Assembly: GCF_009870125.1 (NCBI RefSeq)
Contig: NC_046679.1
Span: 19,344,001 to 19,408,000 of the forward strand
DNA: 64,000 nucleotides
Source: Drosophila pseudoobscura
Lineage: Eukaryota > Arthropoda > Insecta > Diptera > Drosophilidae
Direction: 5' to 3'
Shown one piece after another: positions 47,901 to 59,545 of this stretch. The position numbers and the translations under genes are program-made. The notes under the pieces were generated by a model. That model saw only the letters and a list, made by a program, of their open reading frames with translations, searched no databases and was not told the DNA's origin. Numbering within the stretch: position 1 is the first letter of the stretch; every line of letters starts with the position of its first letter.

Positions 47901-50900
47901 AGGGCATAGAACGGCCCCCAGGCCACAGCACCTCATCCTGGTTGCATTTCCATTCGTCCGCCAGGCCACATTCCATTCGTTCATTCGTTAATCGTTGTCT
48001 GGTGGCCGGCGGACTGACTGGCATGCAAATTGATTTGATGCGTTGTCAATTAAAATGTGCAATTAATTTCATTTGGTTTGCCTCACATTATCGAATAGGT
48101 AATTGGACAGGGGATAGGGGAAAACGCCTCCTACTCACATATAGGGATGCAGAGAGGGAATATAGACCCTGACAGCGGCTGCTAATGAGCTCAGTTAGCC
48201 AATTCAGTTTGTGGCCATGAATGTGGCACTCTCTATGTGTTCGTGTGTGTGCCTTTCTATCTCTGTGTGAGTGCCCAAGTGTGTGTGTGTGTCTAAATTA
48301 AACCGTCTATGATATGGCAGAGAGCATAGCGTATACGCAATTAGTTAGTCAAACGCTGATTGCCACACTCTCTACAATGCCGGACACTTGAATAGGGCCA
48401 TCTCACATGAACATCCTTTTAATAGCCTTACATTTTCCGCTTTCAAGTGGCTCCATTAAAACAGAGCCCTGTCAAAGGATATTTGGTGTATTGTGTATTG
48501 ATTTACAGAAAATAAATTAGAGATGCAAACAGCTATAAAATATCAATCTCCATAGCAATCTGGAGATTTTTTTTAGCTTAAGGTTTTGTTAAGAATTATT
48601 CCCCTTTGAATATTGAATATTTATAGCATTTCACAGAAAAAAAAAAAGATCTTTAGACACTTTTTTGTTGTGCAGTTTATTGCTCAGTCTTTTGTAGTGC
48701 TCAGATCTAGTTATATGACTTGAATTATATGAACCAATATGCCTAGACTTAATTTTAAAATGCCAAGACTCTCGGCATCGGCATCAGCATCAGCTTCGTT
48801 CTTCATTTTGCCTCTAAATTAGTTCAAGGATTAGTGCAATAAAACTAACGGGCCACGGATTTGCGCAGCCCTTTTGTTGGCTTAGGGGGAACCCGAGAGC
48901 CGAGAGTCTGGGGAGATATGGTGGGAGGGAGGAGCAGAGCACCGAAGAAGAAGGCATGTCACAATTTCCCAATTAGCTACTCATTGAGATAAATTTCTTA
49001 TGCAAATGACGACAAGGCCAAGTAAGGCATTTGGGGAAGCCAGAGCCAGAGCCAGAGCAGGGCCGTGACAGGCGCTGAAGTGGCATTGGCATCTAAATAC
49101 ATTCCCATGCCTGGTCGGGGAGTTTGGGACCCGACCTGAACGAAACCGAGCAACCCCAGCGCCCTGACAACCACCAGTGGCAAGAAGGAGAACAACTATA
49201 GCGACGGACGGACAGCGGCAGAGTGACATTGAGTGACTCGCGATGACGCCGATGAGGCCGGAGAAGACGATTCCGTCGACAAGACCGACAAGGAACAGCA
49301 GCAGCCTTTAACTCATTCTCTCACTCTTTCTCTCTAATTGGCTGCTGACATTTTGACAATAACAACAAGAACAGCACCGAAAAGGCGGGTATATTTGACA
49401 TAATTAAAATACTGAAGCAAGGCAACAACATTTTTGGATATGGAACAAGCGCGACGACAGGTCGACTCAGCAGGCCAAAAAGCCAAGCAACTTTCTCTCC
49501 GGAAGAATTGTCAGGGAATAAGAGGCAAAGCGAAGCATTTTGCTAATTTCTTTGACTTATTAAAGCATAGTGCTAATCACTTGCATCAACTAACCCATAT
49601 TTTCTATACCGATTTAAATTTGTGCAGTCTCATGACGAAATACTGTTACAGTTAAAAGATATATAGATCATCAGTTCATTGAACGAACCACACACTTCGC
49701 ACCAAGGTGTGAAGACAACATCGAGTTGGAGTTCAACGACTTAAAACGAGAGCTGCTAATCGTATGATCATGACTCTGGGAATGTTCTTACAGTTTCCAA
49801 GAGAACATGATTCTTTCGACCTCTGGTATGGCAACATGATGTCATCTATATTTTCGCGTTTGCCCTATTTAACAATCCATTAAATTGATTAAAAAAGATA
49901 TTAAATATATGTATCCAAGCTACATCCCTAAATTCTTATTTTTAGAAGGTTCTTCCTCTCAGTGTAGAAATTCAACTTCTTTTGTTGGGTAACTGGTATC
50001 TGGTTGCGATAAAATTCACTTCAGAGCTTCGCCCAGAACTTTGTTTTGTGCGAATGCAAATTGCTCATACGCCATGTGGACCAACGACACGAGCAGCAGA
50101 AATGGCGCTTATTAAAGTTTGACTTGTACTTTTGGAGGATTTTTGTTTTTTTTTTTAATTTTTCTGGAGTGTATGTGTGGGCGGAGATATCGGTGCAGGT
50201 GGAGGCGGAGGTGCAGTGAGGCAAAGTTAAACTTTTGGATAACAAAAATTAAGCATTGTCGTTTGCGTTCCATGATAATTGGGAACAATAGAGGCAGGCA
50301 AAAGGATGGAAGAGAGTGGAGCGGGGGGCAAACCATGTTAATGCTTCCGCATTTGCGTTCAGCTGCAACATTGCACCGATGCCGGGGCATGTGTGTGTCT
50401 GTGTCTTACGTCCTGTGTCCTGTGTTCTGTACACATGCAGAAGCTTGTGTGTACCAGCGACATTCACGCCTCGCTGCACTTTTTACATGCTGCATGTTGC
50501 CTGCGGGCATTAAGTGTGATTTTATGCGATTTGTACCAGGCAAACACCCGCTCAAACCGCTTCCACTCCCCATCGGCCACACCCCCACAAACACCTCCCA
50601 CAGAGCAATGGCTACGAGGAAAAACCGCAGCAGCAGCAGCAGCAGCCGCAATAGCAGTAGCAGCGGTGGCAATGCCAAGCCCTTGCCGCCTCCTCCTGCA
50701 CAGTTCTTTGCTAATTTACATTTGACAAATGTTTTGCATGCTACAAAATTTTTGCCACTGCTGCGACTACGACGACGACGACGACTACGACTAGGACGAG
50801 GACTGCTGTTCGTTAGCCTGGCCCAATCCCCGTCTCCGGCCTTGCCCCTGGGTGTTTTGTTAGCTGCATTCGTTTTCATTTGGTTTCTCTGCTGACATTG

Positions 50901-51352
50901 TTTACAGTTCAACTTGGCTTGGAAATTAGTAAAAATCTCACACGAGCACCCCCTACGAGGGAGGGAAACAATAAAACTGCAAATAAAGCGAATCGAAAAA
51001 AAACAAGAGGAAACAAAGATACAAGATACAAGAACGAGTAGCTGCAGAACATTTTCTAAAACAAATTTAAATTGATGTAAAACAAAGGTATATGGTTAGG
51101 AACATCTACACTGAGGGGATACACCATCGCCTATAGAGAACCGACAACTAAGAACATATAAAAAATTATATCATAATAAGAAGGTGAACAATGAACAATC
51201 CAATTGCGAATTGGATCGGGATTTCAGGTGAAATAAAATATACCTTACGTTGGATTATAATCTTGACATTCTTTACATTTTTTCTGGTTATTTATAGTAG
51301 CTACTCGTATATAATTTTTCAACTTTTTCTCCGTGTAATCACATTCCTGTTC
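44913..51352. other. 6.4 kb gene-poor region between DM-6 and DM-7
   Basis: No coding region is supported. It contains simple repeats: TTG run at about 46877-46912, GT-rich 48241-48292, AGAGCC at 49040-49057, CAG run at 50629-50648, ACGACG run at 50769-50794. Long open frames at 50119-50895 (+) and 50406-50912 (-) overlap these repeats on both strands and are judged spurious. Two copies of the nonamer TACACTGAG occur (49958-49966 minus, 51107-51115 plus). Confidence 0.65.
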
Positions 51353-52199
51353 TCAAAGCGAAATCTTAGATATATGGTTCAGCCGGCTCCAGAGTTTATT
51401 GCTGCAATCGCTGTAGGTCCTCCGACAATCAGCGCCAGCACGTCCCCCGTCCCTGGCATGCAGATACTTCCCTGCCACATTATCCAAGGGAGGTCTATGC
51501 GACAAAGTGGATTGAATGAGAGGAGAAAAAGTGAAATGTACTTACACTAAGACCGCATTCAGTATCTCGCTGAAAATGTTGCTCTGCTGGAAGGGGCGTT
51601 GAGATATCTCGCAGATGCTTCTCAGCAGGCACACTCCACCGTTTTCGGCGTCCAACCTGAAAGAACATTTTGGAGACTACGTGAACCCAATTTGACATCA
51701 TCTACTCACTGTTCCAGGCTAGTTTCAATGACATCGTACAGCCAAGTGCGGGTCTCGTCCTGTCTAAGTTGTGTTTGCATATCTCTACGCCACTCCCTGG
51801 CCACGGACTCAAAGGTTGAGGTATTCCAGAAACTCCACCAATATATGGGCACAGGTGGGGGTGTGAATTGGTTTTGGTAGTTGACGAAACCCCAAACAGA
51901 TAGCACAGTGTCCTCCTGCGGAATGGGATACGCTATTCCACAGACAAACTGGGAGAGAACAGCAACTGAACAATCGATTGCCACATGTTTTGATAAATGT
52001 CCCACACCTTGAGCACGCCTTGACCATCGAAGAGTGCCACTCGCTTCGAGCGACTCAGACTAAGGTTAGATGAAGATGTGGCATTCCCAGCTGGTGTGAA
52101 CAGGCTATTGGCGGCACCACTGCATCCATCCACAGCTACAAGAAGCAGCAGCAGGGCGACGGGAACCATCAGCTCCAACCTCTGGCTGCCGGAGTGCAT
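51353..52199 (-). CDS. DM-7: divergent DM4/12 family protein
   Basis: Exons 52199-52008, 51948-51710, 51656-51546, 51494-51353 give 227 residues with intron phases 0, 2, 2 as in DM-4. Signal peptide covers residues 1-27 (leucine run then CSG). RSKRVALFDGQG replaces the usual RYLFPEGSS. The middle domain (CGIAYPIPQED...) has an aromatic stretch with YWWSFWN. The terminal domain has GGVCLLRSIC and GADCRRTYSDC, so both Cys pairs are kept. A TTAAATATG sequence lies about 65 bp before the ATG on the minus strand and could be a TATA element. It stands alone beside the INE-1/minisatellite block. Function unknown. Confidence 0.88.
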
Positions 52200-52507
52200 G
52201 GTCAACTAATTTTTGCAGCTCTTGCAACTTGTGGCAGCGAGGCCAAATTACATACATATTTAAGTTTACTCAAGAAATTGACAGACGAAGAATTACAAAG
52301 TTGACAGAAAAGCTACAGCTTTACACTGGCAAAAAGTTTGGTATGCTGCAAGTCTTTCATCTCAAGCCAACAACGATAGTTGTCTTTGTATATACAAACA
52401 GTATATACCCTCTTTCTATCTACCACTATCAAAAGATACCCTTTGCTGAAATATCCTATGCTGCTTAGTTCCTAGTCGAATTGGATTGGCCTCGAGCCTT
52501 GCGATAA

Positions 52508-53033
52508 TTATACCCGATACTCAAAATGAGTATTGGGGTATATTAGATTTGTGGTAAAAGTGAATGTGTGTAACGTCCAGAAGGAATCGTTTCCGACCCC
52601 ATAAAGTATATATATTCTTGATCAGCATCAATAGCCGAGTCGATTGAGCCATGTCTGTCTGTCCGTCTGTCCGTCCGTCCGTCCGCCCGTCCGTCTGTCC
52701 GTCCCCTTCAGCGCCTAATGCTCAAAGACTATAAGAGCTAGAGCAACGATGTTTTGGATCCAGACTTCTGTGATATGTCACTGCTCCAAAAATATTTTAA
52801 AACTTTGCCCCACCCCCCTCCGCCCCCACAAAGGACGAAAATCTGTTGCATCCACAATATTGCACATTCGAGAAAACTAAAAACGCAGAATCATAAATAA
52901 TGACCATATCTATCAGGTTGCTGAATCTGCATCAGATCGGATCATTTTTATAGCCAAAGGAAACAAATCAATTTGCAGTGGCTACGCAGCGCCCGACGTC
53001 ACGCGCAGACTGATTTTCTGTCTCTCTCGCACG
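52508..53033 (+). mobile_element. INE-1/DINE-1-like element, copy 1 (3' end missing)
   Basis: Starts TTATACCCGATACTC and contains the family landmarks: CGTTTCCGACCCCATAAAGT, TTCTTGATCAGCATCAATAG, CCGAGTCGATTGAG and a TGTCCG-rich stretch (52653-52704). The sequence ends at CTCTCTCGCACG, where copy 2 continues for about 120 bp more; copy 1 instead runs into the minisatellite. INE-1 elements are non-autonomous, Helentron/Helitron-related repeats abundant in Drosophila (SGM in the obscura group). Confidence 0.85.
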
Positions 53034-54408
53034 CACAATTATAATAACAATTATTCAAAAAAATCAAAAATAACAATTATAATAACAATTATTCAATAAA
53101 AATCAAGAATAACAATTATAATAACAATTATTCAAAAAAATCAAGAATAACAGTTATAATAACAATTATTCAATAAAAATCAAGAATAACAATTATAATA
53201 ACAATTATTCAATAAAAATCAAGAATAACAATTATAATAACAATTATTCAAAAAAATCAAGAATAACAGTTATAATAACAATTATTCAATAAAAATCAAG
53301 AATAACAGTTATAATAACAATTATTCAATAAAAATCAAGAATAACAATTATTCAAAAAAATCAAAAATAACAGTTATAATAACGATTATTCAATAAAAAT
53401 CAAGAATAACAATTATAATAACGATTATTCAATAAAAATCAAGAATAACAATTATAATAACAATTGTAATAACGATTATTCAATAAAAATCAAGAATAAC
53501 AATTATAATAACGATTATTCAATAAAAATCAAGAATAACAATTATAATAACAATTATTCAATAAAAATCAAGAATAACAATTATAATAACGATTATTCAA
53601 TAAAAATCAAGAATAACAATTATAATAACAATTATTCAATAAAAATCAAGAATAACAATTATAATAACAATTATTCAATAAAAATCAAGAATAACAATTA
53701 TAATAACAATTATAATAACGATTATTCAATAAAAATCAAGAATAACAATTATAATAACAATTATAATAACGATTATTCAATAAAAATCAAGAATAACAAT
53801 TATAATAACGATTATTCAATAATAATCAAGAATAACAATTATAATAACAATTATAATAACGATTATTCAATAAAAATCAAGAATAACAATTATAATAACA
53901 ATTATTCAATAAAAATCAAGAATAACAATTATAATAACAATTATAATAACGATTATTCAATAAAAATCAAGAATAACAATTATAATAACGATTATTCAAT
54001 AAAAATCAAGAATAACAATTATAATAACGATTATTCAATAAAAATCAAGAATAACAATTATAATAACAATTATTCAATAAAAATCAAGAATAACAATTAT
54101 AATAACAATTATAATAACGATTATTCAATAAAAATCAAGAATAACAATTATAATAACGATTATTCAATAAAAATCAAGAATAACAATTATAATAACGATT
54201 ATTCAATAAAAATCAAGAATAACAATTATAATAACGATTATTCAATAAAAATCAAGAATAACAATTATAATAACAATTATAAAAACAATTATTCAATAAA
54301 AATCAAAAATAATAGTTATAATAACAATTATTCAAAAAATCAAGAATAACAATTATAATAACAATTATTCAATAAAAATCAAAAATAATAATTATTCAAT
54401 AAAAATCA
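53034..54408 (+). repeat. Minisatellite array, 39-bp unit (about 35 copies)
   Basis: About 1.4 kb made of an AT-rich 39-bp unit, of which CAATAAAAATCAAGAATAAC is the first half and AATTATAATAACGATTATT the second. Some units carry an extra 12-bp AATAACAATTAT step (51 bp), and CGATT alternates with CAATT. The first and last units are the most diverged, the centre the most uniform, as expected for unequal exchange. It lies exactly between two INE-1-like copies. Confidence 0.95.
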
Positions 54409-55012
54409 AGATACTTAAAATGAGTGTAGGCGTACATACATATATTAGATTTGTGATGAAAATGGAGGTGTGTAACGTCCAGAGGGATAAAGTATATATA
54501 TTCTTGATCAGCATCAATAGCCGAGTCGATTGAACCCCGTCTGTCTGTCCGTCCCTATAAGCGCCTAGGGCTCAAAGATTATAAGAGCTAGAGCAACGAC
54601 ATTTTGTATCCAGACTTCTGTAATATGTCACTATTACACATACATTTCAAAATTTCGCCCCACAGGAGGCGGAAGGGACCTCCACAAAGGACGAAAATAT
54701 GTGGCATCCACAATATTGAAGATTCCAGAAAACTAAAAACGCGCAATCATAGAGAATGACCAGATTGCTATCAGATTGCTGAATCTGGTTCTGATTGGAT
54801 CATTTTTATAGCCAAAAGGAACAAATCAATTTGCAGTGGCTACGCAGCGCCCGACGACATGTTCATACTGATTTTCTGTCTCTCTCGCACGAACTCTTTG
54901 TCGTGCCGTTTAATATTAGCGGCGTCTGCCGGAGAAGAGCCATACTGACTAAGTATCGGGTATAAATGTAGAGTTGCGGTGTCCGCAGCAACTCACAACG
55001 TTCCCCCTCGTT
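54409..55012 (+). mobile_element. INE-1/DINE-1-like element, copy 2 (3' end complete)
   Basis: Begins at GATACTTAAAATGAGTG and repeats the same landmarks as copy 1 (TTCTTGATCAGCATCAATAG, CCGAGTCGATTGA, ATCATTTTTATAGCCAAA). It has an internal loss in the CGTTTCCGACC region and a shorter TGTCCG stretch. It continues past the point where copy 1 stops and ends with GAGTTGCGGTGTCCGCAGCA (54971-54990, a short hairpin with what follows) and ACAACGTTCCCCCTCG, the usual INE-1 terminus. Confidence 0.85.
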
Positions 55013-56788
55013 TTAAACTATATTTTATGAATAGGTACATGTTATGTTTAATCAGTGTAAAAACATACATAAGAAAATCTTAAGTGGAAACTGTAGTTTA
55101 TACACACGAAATATCAGTGGAAGCCAGTAACGCCCTCAGTTACAACCCATCAGCGTCGACAAAGCCATCGCCCTGAATTCCACGTAGGCCAGAAACCAAT
55201 CGCCTCTAGGCCAGGACTTAAAAGCCGCTACAGTCTCTGTACAGAATGTGACACCTTTCGTGTTCCCCCTGTGCCTCTGTGTGCTGAAAGCACCTGCGGC
55301 TCTCTTTGACTGCCGTCTGTGTTGCTGCCCACAACAAGATCTGTGCCTGCAGCGTTGATTCTGGCGGTCCTTTTGTTCTGGCTTGACACAGTACATTGAT
55401 TGCTGTCACCTCGGTTGTCCACACAAAAAGGTGGAAAAGTCAGGTGCCACCAAACCGTTTTCTACTCAACTTTGATTTCAACGAGTAATTGTGAAAAGTT
55501 TTTGGCTAATAAAACAGCGTACGTGACACTACTGGAAATCCAATGGAACAAGGAATATAGCGTTTCCAAATAGGATGGATAGCTTAGACATATTTGAGGG
55601 AATAAAAGTGCAATGAAAATACGGAAATGTAAATAATAGTTAAATATTTTCCAAAAGGCCATGGAGTGAAAGATGTATGTGTTTTATCTATCGAATGGTG
55701 GTAGTGATTAAAATGTTTCCGTTCCTCTATAGAGTTTTCCCATTTATTCAGCACTAAATCAAATGCTAGATTCATTAAATACTCGTATTATTTATTATTG
55801 CATTTGCTGCATTTGTTGCTAACAGGCGACCTGTCGTCACAAATGCAACACCAATCAGAGACTTTTTTCGTTACACAATTAGTCAACGATTTATGGATAA
55901 ATGAAAGAAAAAATCGTTCTATATTGCAGCATGGGCTATAAATGGATCGGCCCAAAGTGGGCAACTATTTAGCACCTTTTAAAGAGCACTTTAAATGACA
56001 CAAAAACGAGTTAACGACACTCAATTGGGTGCTAATTGTACAATTAAACTTTGCTGACCAAACTGGACCCAGATCGAAGTGCCGCGGGCATCCATAGAGT
56101 GTGTCCGAGTAGCAGGGATTGTGCGGCGACGGTTGTGCCATCATCAGTTCAACTCGGACAGCTAATAGCATCAACATATCGTAAAAATAAAAAAAAAAAA
56201 GTACGGACCAAGCCAAACCAAACCAAATCGAGAGCCCCATTCGACCGGACTCGTCGGTGCCTCTAATGGTAATTATCTGCTTCATAAATTCTCGTTCAAT
56301 TGCGCTCAGAGCGGCGGCATTCCGGCATGGAAGTGTTTTAATTGTGGAACCGCTGGATCCTGGTTCGGGCTCGGCGTCGGTTCGGATCCATTCCCCATTT
56401 CTCTCGCATCGAATGTTGTTGAAAATTGCATTAATTTAACGCATGATTGGCAGAGCCAGAGCAAATGGAGGAAGCGAGCGTCACAGATACGAAGTGGAGT
56501 GAAATTATGCAAATTTCGCGTTATTTTTTTTCCTTTTCGAATGTGAGTGCCGCAGGCCAAAGAGATGCCAAAGCATTGACTGTTCAATTGCTCAATTACA
56601 CTAGCCCACAAAAGAGTGGAATTACGAGGAGTGGTATCTAAATTCAAAGGAACATAAAATATTTAAGAATTTTTTTGGCTTAAGTCTTTATATAAAGTAC
56701 TTATAAGTTGGTTGAAAATATGGATGAACTCAGAACCTTGTTGGCAGGTGTTACTTAAGTAACTTTTGCTCGTTTTCATTCCAGAAAA
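55013..56788. other. Intergenic region between INE-1 copy 2 and DM-8
   Basis: 1.8 kb. Most is AT-rich and empty. A GC-richer block at 55218-55424 is open in three minus-strand frames and one frame ends with ERCHILYRDC, resembling a DM4/12 terminus, but the evidence is too weak to call. A minus-strand frame at 55965-56285 is listed separately as a candidate. A TTCCAG acceptor at 56779-56784 right before the DM-8 ATG suggests that the 5' UTR of DM-8 is split. Confidence 0.55.
55965..56285 (-). CDS. Candidate small secreted cysteine-containing protein (weak)
   Basis: 106 codons from 56285, or 91 from the Met at 56240. The latter begins with a long hydrophobic segment (GLSIWFGLAWSVLFFFYF) and is followed by AQPSPHNPCYSDTLYGCPRH, whose codons are strikingly rich in C or G at the third position, unlike the flanks. 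Five cysteines lie in the C-terminal half. Against it: part of the hydrophobic segment comes from an 11-base homopolymer, and nothing else supports expression. CYSDTLYGC vaguely recalls the DM4/12 second Cys pair, which would fit its place in the cluster, but no first half is visible. Confidence 0.22.
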   Translation of the reverse strand: MKQIITIRGTDESGRMGLSIWFGLAWSVLFFFYFYDMLMLLAVRVELMMAQPSPHNPCYSDTLYGCPRHFDLGPVWSAKFNCTISTQLSVVNSFLCHLKCSLKGAK

Positions 56789-58332
56789 ATGGCAAAAACA
56801 ATCAGACTAATAGGATGTGCTGCTGGAGTCACTGCGATGCTAATTTTGCTGCTGCCACTTTGCTTGCTCCGAAATGACAGGCCAAAGGCGAACGGAGATG
56901 GTAACTCCAATAGATCACATCAGGCGGTCAGTCCGACTCCAGCTCCTACTCCTGCTCCTACTCCTGCTACTCTTACTACTTCTACGGACGGTGCCCCATT
57001 CAACGATTCATGGCGCCACCATATGCTGCGACTGCATCGACAGAAACGCTATCTGCTCTTCCCGGAGGGTAGCTCGTTCCAGCTGGTCTTCGACATAATC
57101 ATACCCATTGTAGACTACACGAACTACGCCATCCTGGGCATCACATGTGCCGTGGCCTGGGAGCTGCCCAGCAAGGCGCCCAGCGAGCTGATTGAAAACG
57201 TGCTCACTCGCATCAATGACGGCACCATTGGAACTGTCCGGCGCAACGGCAGCGCCCCCGACCCCGAGAAGGACCCCAATCGAAGCCCTGCTAATTGGCA
57301 GCCAGTGCACGCACCATCGGCAGTACGGACATCGCAGCCGCGGACACCAGATCGCCAGCCAGCGCATCCAATAGCAGCCAATAGCCACGGCTCCTACTAC
57401 ACGAACATCCTGCGCGGCTCCGGCTCGGCAGGCACTTCTGCATATGCAAATGCGAATTGGAATGCAAATGCAAATGGACAGCAGCAGCTACAGGCGACGT
57501 TGCCGGGTACGGCTCCAGGTCCGGCTAATTGGCATGCGCGACAGTCGGTCGCAAAGTGGCAGCGACCGCGGACGGGAGACCCACCGCCACCGCCGGACAA
57601 TTGGTGGCGGCGCAACAAGGACCGGCTGCAGCAGAATTGGCGTGAAAAGCAGGCCATGTGGAGCCCCAGTGCTGGCCAGTCAAAGTGGGAGTGAGTAAGA
57701 GGATGGCAATGTTGATATTTTCCGAAATCTATATACTCATACACTTATGTTATATTCATTCCCTCCATAGCATCGACTACAGCCAACGTCCTCGCCGATT
57801 ACTGAAATCGCCGCCACAGCACCACATTTATCCTGTTTTCGGCAAGCGACGGCGCCGACGACGTCGGAGTCTAGAGCAGGATCCCCTATTTGAACGCCTC
57901 CATTTGCAGCAACATCTCAGCTCTCGGCAGCTGCTCTTTGGCAAAATCGAACGGCTTTACAAGGCGTAAGTGAAATCTTATCATCTCGAAACTTTCGGAA
58001 ACTTTGATTTACTGAATCCTTCGCCTCCTCCCTCTACCCACAGTCAGCAACTCAATGGAACGGCCTGTGTGCTCCGAGCTCTTTGTGAGTCTGCCCAGAG
58101 GCAGCAGCAATCAGACGGAGGCGAAGGTGGAGGCGCGAAGGCTTTTCGACCGCAGAGCTTTATCATGGAACTGCTGTCGGCCATCTTTCAGCTGCCTGCC
58201 AGCAATGATGGGGATGAGGTGGAGGCACTGGCCCTGAAGCACATTTCGCCGCATTACCTGGAGGCCCATCGCCAACAGGGAAACTGTCCGCAACTCTACA
58301 GCGATTGTCGGCATGCATTTTGGTTCGAATAA
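56789..58332 (+). CDS. DM-8: DM4/12 protein with Trp/Pro-rich insert and FGKR site
   Basis: Exons 56789-57690, 57771-57965, 58044-58332; both introns phase 2; 461 residues. N-terminal signal or anchor (residues 7-27), a TPAP repeat, then RQKRYLLFPEGSS. The phase-0 intron that follows this motif in DM-1 to DM-7 is absent. DYTNYAILGITCAVAWELPS is shared with DM-9. A long insert follows, rich in Asn, Pro, Gln and tryptophan (NWQ, NWN, NWH, KWQ, NWW, NWR, KWE). Exon 2 has HHIYPVFGKR before a run of arginines, an amidation/dibasic cleavage consensus. The terminal domain has TACVLRALC and GNCPQLYSDC. AATAAA overlaps the stop. Paralogue of DM-9. Confidence 0.9.
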
Positions 58333-58333
58333 A
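58328..58333 (+). terminator. Poly(A) signal overlapping DM-8 stop codon
   Basis: GAA TAA A contains AATAAA. Inferred signal; the downstream sequence is not notably GU-rich. Confidence 0.4.
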
Positions 58334-59545
58334 CTGCAAATGATATACAAATTACAGAATATGATAATTATATGAATTTTTATTAATTGAAAATGGAGAA
58401 TAAGCTTAAGATTTGCCAAAAAATATATAATTCGGTGGGGTCAAAATAGAATGAGTTCCAGATAATGCATTTTTGTATGGACTCAGAGAAAAATGGCATT
58501 CGATTTTTAAATAAAAACATGGTCATATCAAATAGAATTTACTTTGAATTAGATATAAATGCAGGAATATATTGTAGGAAATATATTTAGTCTAAATATG
58601 AAAATATTTAATTTAAATATAAAAATTCTTATTTTAAATATTTTCATATTAATGTCCACTTCCATTTCCACTTTATGTAGGTGCAACTATGATCTATTTT
58701 ATCTATCTTTCTAAGATGTCGCATTTTCTGTGACACTCCTCTAATTTTTGTTGATTTAGCTCTTTTTTGTATCCCTCAAAGATAAGACTTAGGGTTTTAT
58801 TAAAATACTACTCTTTGCTTGAAAGAAAGATTGTTAATTTTCTGTACGCAATAAAAGATCTATCCTGTCATAAAGCCACTCCGATATTTTAGAGCAAGGC
58901 AATAAGCCCGATTATACAAAAGACATTTGAAAGTTCCTTCGTTTCGCAGCTGAAAGCATTCCACGAGTCAAGACGACCTTCTGTCCAAGTTTATCCCCTA
59001 TACAGAGGGAAAAAAACTGCAACTAGTGATCACATTACTTCAACTTGAATTCCTCAGTCTCAGCTCCAGCTTCAGCATCGGCATCTTCAGCATCTGCGAG
59101 GTAAAGAGAAAGACAGAAGTGTGCTACTTTTGAGATAGAAAGAATAAAGTTGGAAAACAGAGCAGAAGCCAGAAGTTGGGAGCGTGAAAAAGTAATTTGA
59201 ACCTTTAAATAGTCCAATGAGCGCTCACGGACAAGACGCAAGACAAACTACTCGCCAAAACACCAGAGACGAAAAGACGAGAAGTGTTAAAACTAATGAA
59301 AGAAACAAAAGCAGAGGAAAGGAAAGAACTTTAACGAACGTAGCTCAAACTCAAACATGAAAGTTTCTTCTGGCCAAAAGCGGGAGAGTGTTGCCGGGAA
59401 GAAGGCCAATGGAGAAGCAGAGTGTTTTACAATTAACAAGCGAGCAGCAACAACAGCCACGCCACGGTCTTACAATGGTCAGTGCCGTGAGACTTTGGCT
59501 GACAGTTGGCGTATAGACAACGCGTGGACCGCAAGTGGAGAGGAG
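58334..59545. other. Intergenic region DM-8 / DM-9
   Basis: AT-rich at 58370-58660, including a 17-bp perfect inverted repeat (58595-58611 and 58634-58650). The right half is the DM-9 upstream region or leader; an in-frame ATG at 59357 exists but its translation looks like leader sequence. No other gene. Confidence 0.6.
58595..58650. repeat. 17-bp perfect inverted repeat
   Basis: AATATGAAAATATTTAA and its exact reverse complement, separated by 22 nt, in AT-rich intergenic DNA. It could be a small MITE remnant or a chance feature of biased sequence. Confidence 0.6.

Noticed and set aside
50119-50912. Long open frames on both strands (258 codons +, 168 codons -)
   Set aside because: They overlap one another across CAG and ACG repeats; open frames arise from simple sequence. 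No domain, signal peptide or splice context.
53034-54408. Regular repeats resembling a CRISPR-like array
   Set aside because: Units are contiguous with no unique spacers, very AT-rich, flanked by INE-1 copies and in a fly genome: a minisatellite.
55218-55424. Minus-strand block ending ERCHILYRDC, similar to the last Cys pair of DM4/12 proteins
   Set aside because: Three frames are open at once, no first Cys pair or acceptor of the right phase precedes it. Could be a decayed exon, but not supportable.
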